DNA from: Diploscapter coronatus
Lineage: Eukaryota > Nematoda > Chromadorea > Rhabditida > Rhabditidae
Length of the DNA: 64,000 nucleotides
Assembly: GCA_964036155.1 (NCBI GenBank)
Contig: OZ038422.1
Location: forward strand, 27,489,201-27,553,200
Direction: 5' to 3'
Below the pieces are notes generated by a model, which saw nothing but the letters and a program-made list of their open reading frames with translations, searched no databases and was not told where the DNA came from. Position 1 is the stretch's first letter, and each line of letters starts with the position of its first letter. Shown here piece by piece: positions 1 to 11,683 of this stretch. The position numbers and the translations under genes are program-made.

Positions 1-701
1 AAATAAACCAAAATACCTATAGCAGCTATGATAAATCCGACGATAGTTGGGTTTACTGTAGAAAGAGTCTTCTGATTCCATAGACCGAAGAGGGGGTTGG
101 ACTAAATATGTTAAATTTACGAAAAAGATAAAATTGACGAAGAATCTTACAATAATTGCACCGACGTTACATGCCGCCACTACCTGAAAGATGTTTATTT
201 TTAGTTATCGGGCACGTTGAGCCAATAAACCGTTTGTCTTTTCAAATGCATTAATAGGTTCTTTTTTAACAATTGTCCTAAAACTAACTTACCCAACCCA
301 TAAAATCCATATCGGCTGTAGGATCCATCTAAATTTTTAGTTTAAAATAGTAAGACATTTTAACTAAATTAATGGTCTTACATTTTGCAAATACGGGAAT
401 TGGCTCATATAATAGATAACTATTTGCACTCCTAAAGTATTAAATTTGAAATCTGAATTCTAAAGAAAATTATACCTACGACGAACTGCATCACGATTGA
501 GAACCATACTGACGGCCAAGGAGTTTTGAGTTCATGAAAAACGTCAACTACTCTAAAATTAGTATATTCCAAAGTAGGTTTAAATTGACGCTCTTACTCC
601 ACACTCCCAGATTCCGCGCTGATACTGACGTCATCGTCCTTACTGACTCCAATTATACTTGGGTCTTTCTCGGAAGTCGGAAGGCCGGTAGCGATCGTCA
701 T
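1..701 (-). CDS. MFSD8/CLN7-like transporter, 5' part (runs off the window edge)
   Basis: Partial gene; the start ATG is at 699-701 and the gene continues beyond base 1. Spliced by eye it has a polar N-terminus (MTIATGLPTSEKD), then KTPWPSVW, a first membrane helix ending QFPYLQN, the motif DPTADMDFMGW, a short exon VVAACNVGAII, and an exon reading NPLFGLWNQKT. This order matches the first 100 or so residues of MFSD8 (CLN7), a major-facilitator-superfamily protein of lysosomal membranes. The same blocks recur in the two neighbouring genes at 2316-5435 and 7003-11573, so this is the third member of a local family. Introns are 40-130 bases with normal GT..TTTAG/TTTCAG edges. I see no break in the visible part. 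Substrate is unknown. Confidence 0.8.
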
Positions 702-2315
702 TTTTGGATAGCTTACCTGAAATATTCATTTTTAGGATAAAATTTCAAATTTAATTTGAAGCGAGCTATAAATTTGAGTTCACGGGTCCTTGGAAATTAA
801 TTGGCTCGGGGGTAATGATAAGGCTATTTCTAAGCAACGGGGGACAGAAAGTCATGCACCAGAATTGGGAAGGAAGGTACTAGCAAAATATCACCCATTG
901 CCTGATTGTTATCAGTGCCTACCGGTGATTTGACTTCTGACTTTTATATGAGAGAGCAACGGTGCGGAGTACTCAAAAGACCCCTTTGTCTGTCATATTA
1001 CCTAATGCCTGACCTTTTTTTTCCTCTCATTTTTTCCATAATATCTCCAACCTGGATCAAGAAATCATATGGAAAAGAGATTTTATATTGCACCGCAGAA
1101 TTTACTAGGCACCAATATTTTGATTATTTCACCCCGATAATCTATCTATTGTCTCCAATGCATAACTTTCGCTTTTAGTGCTCAGTACTTAGGTACTCCG
1201 CAATTGATTTGATTTTGATCTGAGTCAATAACCTTTATCACCTATTGATAATGAATTATAAGGAAGTGATGTGATAAACTAACCTTTCCATGTTGATCAT
1301 TAAAAACTTATTACGAAAAGAAGATCAAAAACATTATTTTTTTTAAAAAAGGTGATAGGAATTTATTTTATTTGCATCATCGTAAATATGTAAAACTTAT
1401 GATGAGCCCCCGACTAGGGTTGTGACTTTTATTGTTTCTTATTTGAAAATTAACGCAATATTTTCTCTATTTAATGACTACTAACAATAAGCTCAGCGTC
1501 ATCAACGCACCAAATTATGACTCAATTTATCCATGCTTTATGTATTAGCACTTCTTGATTATAATAGTCCTTTGTAACAAGTCGTCCCGGAACCTCATGT
1601 AAACCACTTATAAGGATCCTCGCGACTTATTTCATATTCTAATTCGTATATCTTAAAATAGATGTTAATTTTTCTGCTCCATATAATCAATTTTTTGAGC
1701 TTGTGTACTATGATAATACGACGTAATGTTGTTACAAATAATATTCATATTTGAGGCCATAGTTAAGTGCGAATGAACTATTTCAAAACTTAAGTATAAT
1801 CAATTCAAAATGTTGACCTATATTCAATATATAGGACTCCGCAAAAGTACTTTCATTAGCCTATGTAGTTGATAAATATAGCCATGTTGGTGGAGGAGAA
1901 TTTTCTCGAATAGAATAATCTTAAAATTCGAAATATTTGGTCAAATGAACTTGCGTCGAATTGGATAAAGATAAATATTGTTCAGAGGAATTTATTTGAT
2001 CTCAACGTTTATAGAGAAACACTTGAAATTGTAAAGCATATCAAATTTGCATAGTTTATGTATGAATTGAAATTAGTTGATTATCTTCTGCATATTATAG
2101 AATATCAGATAAGATTTTCAGCACAGAACTCGTAGATTCCTGAATAAATAGAGACGAAAAAGCTCCGATGAGTCAACCCATACTTCATTTTAAGTTAAGT
2201 TAAATGCTAATATAAGAGCCTAGTTCTAGTGATACCCGTAAATATGACTCTAGTTAAAACTATTTCAATAGGACTAAGAATAATCTATTAAGACTATTTT
2301 GCAAATGTATTCAAT
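702..2315. other. Spacer between two MFSD8-like genes
   Basis: About 1.6 kb of AT-rich sequence between the start of one minus-strand transporter gene and the stop of the next. The one open frame of some length (906-1178, plus) shows no family likeness and no splice context. It probably holds the promoter of the gene to its left and the 3' UTR of the gene to its right. No repeat or RNA gene was recognised. Confidence 0.5.
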
Positions 2316-5300
2316 CTAAAGTGTATAAAATACTCCATCGTTGTATTTCGCGCTCTTCCCTGGATCTGGTTTTAACTGCAGTGGGACTAATCTCCGATAG
2401 AAGATTAATACCAGCAAACTAGCTGATGATAGAGTGCATATTTGTGTCACCATTACATATTTGTAGCCAGAGTTTTGGAATAGATATCTAAAACATCCAA
2501 ATTTATATTTAAGGTAGAGAAATAAACAATTACGTGGCTAGAATTGGAGCGGCAAATTGTGCGAATGAACCCCCTAATGAATACATGCCTTGCATCCATC
2601 CCTGAATTATGAACTATAAATTAAAATATCGATTGAAATTTAAACGTACCTGTCTAATAGGACCCAAAATCTCAGAAAATAAAGCGCCGGCAGGTGAACC
2701 GACTAAAAGAAATCTTTAAAATTATTTCAAATCTCAAATTACCGAAAGGAAAGGCGAATCCGTACAGGAATATGAAACAGAATATGTAAAGAGGCAGAGG
2801 TACTCTAAAATTAGTTGTAATTGCAAATTTAAAAAAAAAAAATTCTTTTTTATATACCTGACAGTATCATTACACCACGTGTAAGAGGGAAGACAGCCTC
2901 CGTGATCTATTGTCGTGTTTTCGCCTTAATTTCCAACAAATTATGCTAGTTTTCTGAATTTATAGAAATTTACCTGGTGGCAAGAAGTGTAACGGGCCGC
3001 TGTAGAAAGGCCATGGATAATTGAAGATGTGATAGAGCAGGAATAGTGATAGTCCGAATAAGATTTGTAAGCGCTTATCGCTAAATATTATAGAGTTTAA
3101 GCAAATAATTCATTTGAAAACAGTTACATTTTTCCGATTCTGGTGTAACCAATTGCTACATTTCCAACTAGAGATACGACGCATCCTAGCGACTCGAATA
3201 TTCCGTTTAGCAGAATGGATTTCGAGTCCTTCCAGTCGTACATTACCGTGCTCACAGGGGTGGAGATAACTTCGATGTTAGTTCCGATCTAAAAAGAATA
3301 TTTAATATAAAATAAAAGTTCGTGTTGTTATTGCAATAAGTAAGATTAAAAATAGCATACCATACAACATGAGACGAATAAATAGATGCAAACTATTGCA
3401 GGAAGTAAGTCATATTTCGGCACTATCTTTGAAGAATCTAAAAATCATTGTATATTTAGATTTAAATAAGCCTTTATACCTGAATCCTCGTCTTCCATAA
3501 TTCCAGCGTAATTCACGGTGAAGGATGTCAAAGTGACTGCGCAGGCAACGAATGATAGTATCACCATTAGGAATGCGGGAATCGTGTACATATTGAACTC
3601 GAAGATCCATAGTTTGAACCCGTTTTCGCCGATCGGGGTAAATACTGCCTGAAATTTGAATTAAAATTGAACCTTCAGCTATTCGTTGAAAATTTACTAA
3701 ACTAGTAATCAGCAATCAAATAAAATAGATTTTAATATATGGATAAAATTTCATTTTATAGTTTTATTTCTACTAATTATTATTATTATTATTATTATTT
3801 GTATTCAGGTATTTTTGAAAATACTTGTATAGCCGGTCCACACATGACGCCGGTAACGTATCCAGCTGTACCAAATGAAACCGCTCTCAACCTATCTTTT
3901 GCTACTGACGCTGTAGCTATGTATGATCGCATCACAGCGATGTTTCCTATACATCATAAAATGTTTCAATTTAAAATCAATCTCCATACCAACTCCTAGA
4001 CCAGTAAGAAATCGAGCTCCTAAAGTTTTTTAATATTAGAATTTTTCACTTTTGAAATAAAATTACCCATCATCCACCATCTCCGATTACTCGGGAAGAC
4101 TGATATGATTCCGAATAGAAATTGGCCTAAACTAATAATATGGGCTAGAAATAAGGATAAAACTTCATACCAATTCCAGCCAGAATAAACCCACAGATGA
4201 TAGGTTGAGTTACGGATAAAGTCTTCTGGTTCCAGAACCCAAATATTGGGTTGGCCTGAACTTTTCTCCTGCATAACATTTTTTAAAACCTATAATTTTA
4301 CTATCGATTGTCCTATGCAACATGCTGCGACAATCCAACCGAGAAAATCGAGATTCGCCGTAGGATCAAGCTAAAATGAATATTTATAAAATAAATATGA
4401 TCCCTAAAATGAAATTCTGTTTGCAAATTTGATTGCCTATATTTCGAGAACCCATTGTGACTTCACCGGAAAGATATCTTTCAACGTTCAAATTATCACG
4501 TAAAACTCCATTAATCGACTTATTTTCAAAATTTAAATAGCGCTTGATTCTAAGAGAAAGAAAGAAACCTAAGCCTATTAGATAATTCTGCCTTTCAATT
4601 TCCAACTATCTCGAACTTTCAAGTGGTTCATTCTCTTTCAGAGTGATCTTTCTAGTCTATTGTGCAGGTTTTGTGGATTTTAAATACAATATTTGTTTTA
4701 AAGCAATAGTGTCTCACCCCTTGAAGGTAGGGCCACATAGACATGAAATATATGGAAACCTGACATCCAACGACGAATTGCATTATGATGCAAATCCATA
4801 CGGAGTTCCAAGGAGTTTCGCGCTCGTTAAATTCATCGATTTTATCGATTTTCCTGAAATTTAGCTGCGAATTATCAGAGATTTATTAAAACTGTAAATT
4901 TAGTTGTTCAGAATAATCTTCTGCAATAATGTTTCAAATTATTACTCATCATCTTCAAAATATCTAATTAAAATATTTAAAGTCACTTTTACAACCTGGT
5001 ATTTCTGGACATTCTACGGGAGTTTAGCAAATATGACCTAATAATAATGTGATATGCATGTCTTTATAGCACGATTTCATTGAAAACGGCGTAGAAATGA
5101 AAGATAAACAAATGCGAAGATTCGCGACAAAACATTAAACACATTCAACCCGCGTGAACGATGAGAAATGAAACATGATAATTTTGCACAAATTTGAAGT
5201 TTATCGTTGGTTTTGGAAAGTTGTGCGTTACATTTCGTATTCATAACATAGTAGTTTCAAAAAAAAAATTGTAATAAGTTCTTTGCTCTATTGTTTTATG

Positions 5301-5435
5301 TAATATGCATGACAGCATAGTATTTTTAGTCCGAAAGTTAAATGTTCAAACTTACTTTTCATTTCGGTTGATGTCTTCTTCGGGAAACGAAAAATCCAAA
5401 TCCTTTTCAGACTTTGGAGATGTAGCTATAGTCAT
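2316..5435 (-). CDS. MFSD8/CLN7-like lysosomal MFS transporter
   Basis: Complete gene of about 16 exons. First exon 5356-5435 (MTIATSPKSEKD, cytosolic and polar); last exon 2316-2487, ending AKYNDGVFYTL. Blocks in order: ETPWNSVW and helix 1 ending MSMWPYLQG (4718-4853); LDPTANLDFLGW (4302-4370); ANPIFGFWNQKT (4171-4255); ARFLTGLGVG (3990-4019); GNIAVMRSYIATASVAKDRLRA with GPAIQ (3825-3946); NMYTIPAFLMVI (3480-3648); a middle helix pair around STPVSTVMYDW (3128-3288); RLQILFGLSLFLLYH; the C-terminal LGPIRQGWMQGMYSLGG (2601 to 2702 region). This is the full MFSD8 pattern, including the GN-x-AV-x-RSY signature after helix 4. It likely acts in lysosomal or endosomal membranes; the cargo is not deducible. 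The edge near 3073-3080 is uncertain: the frame closes only with an acceptor at GATAAG. Confidence 0.85.
3775..3800. repeat. (TTA)n microsatellite
   Basis: A pure run of about 25 bases of TTA/ATT triplets inside an intron of the minus-strand transporter. Confidence 0.9.
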
Positions 5436-7002
5436 TGTTCAATCCCAATAATTGGTGAATTTTAAAGGAATATTCTAACTTTATACAGATCTGAAATGAA
5501 TGATAATAACTAGTGCCATAAATCATGATAGTAATTACGCAATAACCCAGAGTGCTTACAATTTTTGCACTGATGTATTCTTTTGCAATGATAATTGTTG
5601 AAAGATAAGACATTACAGACTACCCTGTGTTGGACTTTGCGAGTTCGACGCAAAAATCATGACAAAAGATGGGGATACGTAATTTGGGACAAAGGAATTG
5701 TCATTTTAATCGCAAGATTTTAATCTATCATTGATACTTTGAAGGTTCTCAGATCTGTGCTTTTAGTCTATTAGTGATAAACAATTTTTAAATGCAAATG
5801 ATCTCTAACGATTATTATAAAGTTGATATAATGGCAATAAATAGTAATTTCAAGTCTAAATAAACGATAGTTTGAACTCCATGATGAATACTTTAAACAT
5901 TAGCGATTACTATAAAATCGATAAAGTGACGAATGATGATAGTAAATGGAGTAAAATGAATGTCTAATTGGGTAAATGGTTTAGCGACAGAGGCTAATAT
6001 TCTCAGTTTTCTGATTCTCTTCCTAACGCTATTCTGAACTCGTTCGGTCACTCGCTTGACCACGAAAGTGCCTTGAGGCGTTTTATTTAAAGGCGTGAAA
6101 AAATTTTACGACCTTTGACAAATGCAGACTTTAAGAGTGCTGGACTATTACTGCAATATTTGAGAAAAATAAAACTTCAGAAAACAAATTTTAAACTTTG
6201 ATATGAAATATTTAAAATTGAACTTAATAGTTCAAATAAAAATTCAAAAATCGATAAAAAAAAATAATAGGACTTATGAGTAAATAATAGCGCGAAGAAC
6301 AGTTGAAAGGGTATTTTGCTTTTTAAATTGTCATAAACAAGTTTTCTGCAATTTGAAAAGGCTTTGTATGTTTCATTCGAAATTTGTAAATACCACTCAT
6401 GTGATAATAACAGCTGCACTGATAGGTCATCAATCAAAACCAATGACGATATATCAGAAAGCAGGTTATTGGAATCACATTCATAAATTGCATGCAAATA
6501 GTAGACCAAAGAGGGCGAAATCCTTGAAAATTCCGCTGGAAGAAATGAAAGGGAAAATCGATAAGTCGGCTTCAAAGCCAAAGCTTCTCTCACGCGGAAG
6601 AATTCAAAGGAAATGGGAATGGCATGCAAAATTCGAACTTATTCTGCCAAACCAATCAATCAATCTATTCATGGCTGTGTAATTTATATTTTTGAACTAG
6701 ACATATATATATATATAATTTATATTTATTATGATAGATATCAAACGATCAACTAATTCTAGCATATAGTGCTATGACGAATCGATATGCGAATATACAA
6801 ACTATATTCTGGATTTGCATTTTTAATGAAGTTCTGTTCTTTCATCCTAGCCTGAAACTTCATATTTTCCCGAAATTCGAGCAGAACTGTCATCATTTCA
6901 CACGGGAATCGCCGACATTAAACCTTTGGAAATTTTTCGAACTTACATAATATTCACTTCATATTATATGCTATCATCATTACATTTAGGGTAATCGAAA
7001 AT
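5436..7002. other. Divergent spacer between two MFSD8-like genes
   Basis: The genes on both sides read away from this 1.57 kb spacer, so it must hold both promoters. It contains a 150-codon open frame on the minus strand (6177-6629) overlapped by a 109-codon one on the plus strand (6353-6682). Neither resembles a known family and they may be chance. An (AT)n run lies at 6700-6717. No TATA box could be chosen with confidence in such AT-rich DNA. Confidence 0.4.
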
Positions 7003-10000
7003 ATGACTATGTTGGGGACATCCACAAGTCGGTCTAAGGAGATGGAGTAAAAAGTTAAAATTTAGATTTATGTGCAAGTAAGAATTCAGGGCTGAATTAG
7101 CAAACAGACAAACTCCGTGGGCTTCTATTATAACCGTATGTGTATTGCTTTTTTTCGCGGGACTTCAATTCAGTGCCTATTTTTCCTCGCTTTGGCCGTA
7201 TTTGAACATGGTATAAAAATTATTTATTTTTCAAAAACTAAGAAGTTTAGATTGAACCCACCGTCTCTGTCGATTTTCTCGGCTACGTAATGGCGTCATG
7301 CGCTGTTGGAGCTGCTTTGGTGAAAAAATTAAACTCTTCGGGGCTAATAAGAAATCATTTTAGTCGAGTCCCATACTAGGCTATTGGAATCAAAAGACCG
7401 GCTCTACTAAGCATCCCTTGATTTTTGCATTGACTATTGCTGCTATCGGTAGATGTTCAAAACAAAAATGATAAGTCATACAAATTTCAGGCAACGCCAT
7501 CTACGCGTTGCTACCGTCATTTACCTCGAATAGGAAGTACCTCTTGTTACTTGCACGATTTCTAATGGGGTTTTTCTCAGGTATAGGTAATTTAAATACA
7601 GTATTCCCTCTGATTGAAGGGCATGCCCTTCTATGTTTCAGCTCTCTAATTAAAAAAGACATTTTTCAAACCACCATAAATTCATCACTTTAAACCAGGA
7701 CTAAATCTACTCTAAACACTCTAAAGAGCATTATAAAACAATTCCTAAGGTGATGTTAGTTGGGCAATGAGTAGTTCTAGCATTTGGGGGATGTTCTTCA
7801 ATTAGAGATAATACGGTGCTATATTTTTAGGGGCCTTAGGAGTTTTGACAAGTTATTTGGCCACCTCAAGTACTAAGAAAGATCGTACAAAAGCGGTAGC
7901 TGCGGGACATTTGTCGCTAACCATCGGCTTCAGCATTGGGCCGGGGCTCCAAGAAAGCGTTTTTAAAAATATCAATAGTCGATAGTATTTCAGTTTCCTA
8001 ATATGACACGTTCTTCGTAAAAATCGAGTTTTTTTTTTTTATAAAGGGTGGTGGTACCCAAAGAGTTGACCCTTAATATTCGAGCTGATATTTTATCCCT
8101 GAAGGTTTTCGACTACGCTGATGACGAATATGACGGTTAAAACCCGATCCGACTACTTGTTCCGCCTGTTCCGGAAGGTCCGCATACGGTAGTTTCGAAA
8201 AATTCTATTTTCGTTATTCTGCATGGGAAAAATTCAACTTTGATATTAAAATGCTCACAGAGACCAGCTGAGCACGATTCTGAACAGATCTCGTCGAAAT
8301 GACACCGAATAAGGAAGTTATGATGAACATAGTAAAACATGTGAAAAATGGCATATTGATTTTTCGTTTCTTTTAATTTTTACTTTTCTAAAAGCCCCAG
8401 GTTCCATGAGCTATTTATACTGGGAAGTAGCCCAGGTCTTCTAGTTTCTGAAACACTTGACAGTTTTCATATAGACTGCCCGCTAGAGAAGAAATGCCAC
8501 TTCTTCGAAGAGTTATCATGACTCTTTTTGGCTAATTTTGCTTTAAAAATTCATAACTTTCATGATTCTAAACTAAATTTTATAATTATTTTTTTATTTG
8601 ACAGATACTTATCTCCAGTTTATCAAATACTAAAAGGAAAATTTTTTGAATACCAATTTCTGCAGAAATGCGCACTTTTTTGCGTATTGATTGCGTACTT
8701 TTAGACTCGTACTGCGTTTACGCGTAATCGACGTTGGAAAAATTCGTCCTTCCAGTATGTTGCGTAGATGGACATGGTAAACAAATTTATTCCAGAACCG
8801 ATCTCGGATTCACATTGGTATGAGCTCTAGTATTTTTGAAGTTCAACGACTAATTATTGCAAAGTGCCTTTAGGGCAGTAAATTTCAAAAATTCATATCT
8901 TCCTGTGTGTGCACATTCTAGAATAAGTTCTGGAACAAAGTTGATCAACTTGAAGAGCTCTACAAGATTTCATGAAAAATTCCGACTTTAACTCCCATTA
9001 TCCTTGTAAAAACAGTACGGGTATATAGGGTAACTTAAGCTAATTTCTCCCGCCAAAATTAATTTCTAAAAATTTTTTTTATATTTAGAATTTATTCACC
9101 TACTCAAGATCTACAAAATAAAAAAATAATCATGAGATTTTGTCAGAAATATAGGAAAATATAATTTTTTGAAAATAACGTATAAAAGGACATTATGCTG
9201 AATTTGACTGTCGCACTTCAAAAAATTCTAGAGCTCATATCAATGCTAATTCGAGATCGATCCTGGAACAAATTTGTTCACCATGTTCATCTACGCAAAA
9301 TACTGGAAGGACGAATTTTTCCAACGTCATTTACGCGTAAACCCAGGACAGGCCGAAAAGTACACAATCAAGACGCGAAAAGTGCGCATTTCGGCAGAAA
9401 TCGATATCCAAAAAAAATTCTTCTTTTATTGTCTAACAATCTATGAGCTAAATGCTATTCAATAAAAAAATAAATATTGAAATTTGGCTTAGAATTATGG
9501 AAGTTATGAATTTTTGAAATCAACTTAGGCAAAAGTGAGCCATGACAACTCTTTGAAGAAGGGGAATTTCTCTGCTAGCGGGCAGTCTATAGGAAAACGG
9601 CAAAGTGTTTCAGAAACTAGAAGACCTGGGCTACTTCCCAGTATAAATAGCTCATGGAACCTGGGGCTTTTAGAAAAGTAAAAATTAAAAGAAACGAAAA
9701 ATCAATATGCCATTTTTCACATGTTTTACTATGTTCATCATAACTTCCTTATTCGGTTTCATTTCGACAAGGTCTTTTCAGAATCGTGCTCAGCTGGTCT
9801 CTGTGAGCATTTTAATATCAAAGTTGAATTTTTCCCATGCAGAATAACGAAAATAGAATTTTATGGAACTACCAGATGCGGACCTCCCGGAACAGGCGGA
9901 ACAAGTAGTCGGATCGGGTTTTAACCGTCATATTCGTCATCAGCGTAGTCAAAAACCCCCAGGGAAAAAATATCAGCTCGAAATTTGAGGGTCGACTTCT

Positions 10001-11573
10001 TGGGTACCACCCCATACTCGATTCTTACGAAGAACGTGTCATATAGAACAATATCTCTAAGTTCGCGAATGACGTTTTTAAATACCCTACATTCAGATGT
10101 TATTCTTATTCGTAGATGCTCGATGGATCGGACCGTTTTATCTGCATGTCTATAATGCTCCCGCGTATTTTATGTATGCCAGTTTAAAAACTAAATTTAA
10201 AATATAAACTAATTTAGGACACTACTTTGCATCCTGGCGATTTTCATCATTCTAATTGCTATCAAAGAAGACTACGTGGGAATTATTGGGAAAGACGATA
10301 AATCCGAAGGGGATTTATTAGTAGTTCCGAAATTCGACAGAATGGCAGTTTTCGTGCTGTTTTTCCTATGGTGGATGGTCTCGGGATTTTTCACTGTTGA
10401 GGGGCAGGACTTTCAAAATTTCCTCAAAATATATATAGATTTGAATTCAGATTGTATGCCCCAATAATTGTAGCACTTTATAATCTCTCCCATCAAGAAG
10501 TAGTTTTATACATAGGACTAATAGTCATCGGAACTTGTGTGTTTTCAATGATTACTACAGCAGTTCTAGCGAAAACCCCTCTATCCAAAGTGTAAGAAGT
10601 AAAAAATGATATTTTGCAGGAAAGTTTTATTTAGAGACCGTAGGGTTCAAATATTATTCGGATTATGCCTGTTTTTGTTTTATTCGATCGCTCACCAACC
10701 CTGGTTCTTCTACGAAGGTCCATTAGACCCACCGAAAGAAGGTTTATTAGAGATCATGCTAAATTTAAAAATTATGTTAAACCTTAGGATTTAACGTTAG
10801 TGAGGTTGGAGGATGTGAGTTTGAATGGTGTAAATATACCCCGAGGTTAATCAGATTGCCTTAAAATCAGGGTTGCTGACGGGCCCAAATTTTCGGACCC
10901 GGGCCCGCACAAGTGTTTCTAATTTTCCACTCCCTAGACTCAGATCCGCACAAATTTCCCCAAATTTTCACTCTCTGAACCCGATCCGGCTCAATCCGAC
11001 CCTCATTTTTTATATCTGGACCGGATCTGGGTCTAGGGAATGAAAATTAGAAGCATTTTTGCGGGTCCGGGTCCGAAAATTTGGGCCCGTCAGCAACCCT
11101 GCTTAAAATTTAGCATTTCAATTTCAGAGTTCCGAAATTATTGTACATCTTCAATGGCGTCGTAACTCTGGGAATCGCTTATCCCGTTCTAATGATTAAC
11201 GTTAGCACACTTCTGTCACTTATACTCGGTCCTAGGAAACAGGTAAATTATGTTAGTTTTAAATTTTACAAACATCCTGAATTTAGGGATTCATCCAAGG
11301 TTTTTATAGTTTCATAGGCTATGCCGCCGAATTAGCAGTGCCGATATTTTCTACGTAATAAGATATTCTTTTTACAAAATATAAAATTATTTCAATTTCA
11401 GAGAATTATTCTTCAAGACGGGCTATAGTTGGATTATGAAATATCACCTCATCATGACTTTGATTTGCATCTTTCTAGTTTGTTTCTACAAACAACGACT
11501 GCAACCTCTTTCTTTATCACCTCCACTTGGCAAAGCCACAAAATATAAACGAGGCACATTTTACAGATTTTAA
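7003..11573 (+). CDS. MFSD8/CLN7-like lysosomal MFS transporter carrying a palindrome in an intron
   Basis: Thirteen exons: 7003-7046, 7090-7210, 7251-7319, 7364-7448, 7491-7580, 7831-7958, 10097-10173, 10218-10403, 10451-10591, 10620-10741, 11130-11242, 11287-11354, 11402-11573. They sum to 471 residues in one frame, against about 518 for human MFSD8. Key blocks: RQTPWASI, FSSLWPYLNM, IEPTVSVDFLGYVMAS, SSPILGYWNQKTG, ARFLMGFFSGALGVLTSY, RTKAVAAGHLSLTIGFSIGPG, YNLSHQEVVLYIG, LGPRKQGFIQGFYSFIGYAAE, C-terminus KYKRGTFYRF. Twelve membrane helices are expected from the family. Intron 6 (7959-10096) contains the 2 kb palindrome and the intron at 10742-11129 a second inverted repeat. The donor at 10404 appears to be GC, not GT, and the acceptor before 11130 is CAGAG. 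AATAAA follows at 11603. A plausible lysosomal transporter; substrate unknown. Confidence 0.87.
8137..8340 (-). CDS. Small ORF in the left arm of the palindrome
   Basis: A 67-codon open frame starting MFYYVHHNFLIR and ending GGTSSRIGF, reading toward the left end of the element. Its partner at 9721-9924 is nearly the same protein. I recognise no domain; four or five cysteines are present. It may be a relic or chance frame carried by the repeat. Confidence 0.25.
   Translation of the reverse strand: MFYYVHHNFLIRCHFDEICSESCSAGLCEHFNIKVEFFPCRITKIEFFETTVCGPSGTGGTSSRIGF
9721..9924 (+). CDS. Small ORF in the right arm of the palindrome (partner of 8137-8340)
   Basis: A 67-codon open frame starting MFYYVHHNFLIR, reading toward the right end of the element. 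It matches the left-arm frame at most positions; differences include RCHFDEIC versus RFHFDKVF and FFETTVCGPS versus FYGTTRCGPP. No indel separates them over this stretch even though the arms differ by indels elsewhere. Function unknown; it may simply be an ORF conserved by recent origin of the arms. Confidence 0.25.
   Translation: MFYYVHHNFLIRFHFDKVFSESCSAGLCEHFNIKVEFFPCRITKIEFYGTTRCGPPGTGGTSSRIGF
10869..11100. mobile_element. MITE-like inverted repeat in a transporter intron
   Basis: Ends read AGGGTTGCTGACGGGCCC and the exact reverse, with a GC-rich body (repeats of GGGTCCGGGTCCG type) unlike the AT-rich intron around it. About 232 bases and no coding capacity. The inverted arms extend about 90 bases with few mismatches. 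Confidence 0.8.
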
Positions 11574-11683
11574 ATTTATTCACTTATTTGAAAGTCGATT
11601 TCAATAAACGAATAAACGGTTCTATCCCTAGACCTATCTAAAACAGACTTATAATTGTCAACACAGAGGTTGATAATCGGGAT

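Larger units (their letters stand above)
8001..10044. mobile_element. Large palindromic (foldback / long-TIR) element in intron 6 of the transporter gene
   Basis: Bases from 8001 inward match the reverse complement of bases from 10044 inward. Ends read ATATGACACGTTCTTCG on the left and the same in reverse on the right. The arms run about 850 bases each (8001 to ~8855 and ~9190 to 10044) with a centre of about 330 bases. By eye the arms agree strongly, with scattered substitutions and small indels, e.g. in the block starting GCATATTGATTTTTCG at 8351 and its partner ending near 9712. No transposase-like protein was recognised, so it looks non-autonomous. ATAT lies at both outer ends and could be a duplicated target, but ATAT is its own complement, so this is not proof. 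It sits wholly between a donor at 7959 and an acceptor at 10096. Confidence 0.85.

Noticed and set aside
3410..3715. 101-codon frame on the minus strand starting MLITSLVNFQR
   Set aside because: It is a shifted frame of a real transporter exon (3480-3648), whose correct frame reads NMYTIPAFLMVI.
3739..3999. 86-codon plus-strand frame running through an exon of the transporter
   Set aside because: It is antisense to the GNIAVMRSY exon and includes a microsatellite; the minus strand is the coding one.
6177..6682. Overlapping 150-codon (minus) and 109-codon (plus) open frames
   Set aside because: They lie on opposite strands of the same DNA, have no family likeness, no intron structure in a genome where nearly all genes have introns, and composition like the spacer. 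Neither can be supported.
9195..9465. Frames of 83 and 63 codons in the right arm of the palindrome
   Set aside because: They have no partner frame in the left arm and no family likeness; repeat sequence explains them.
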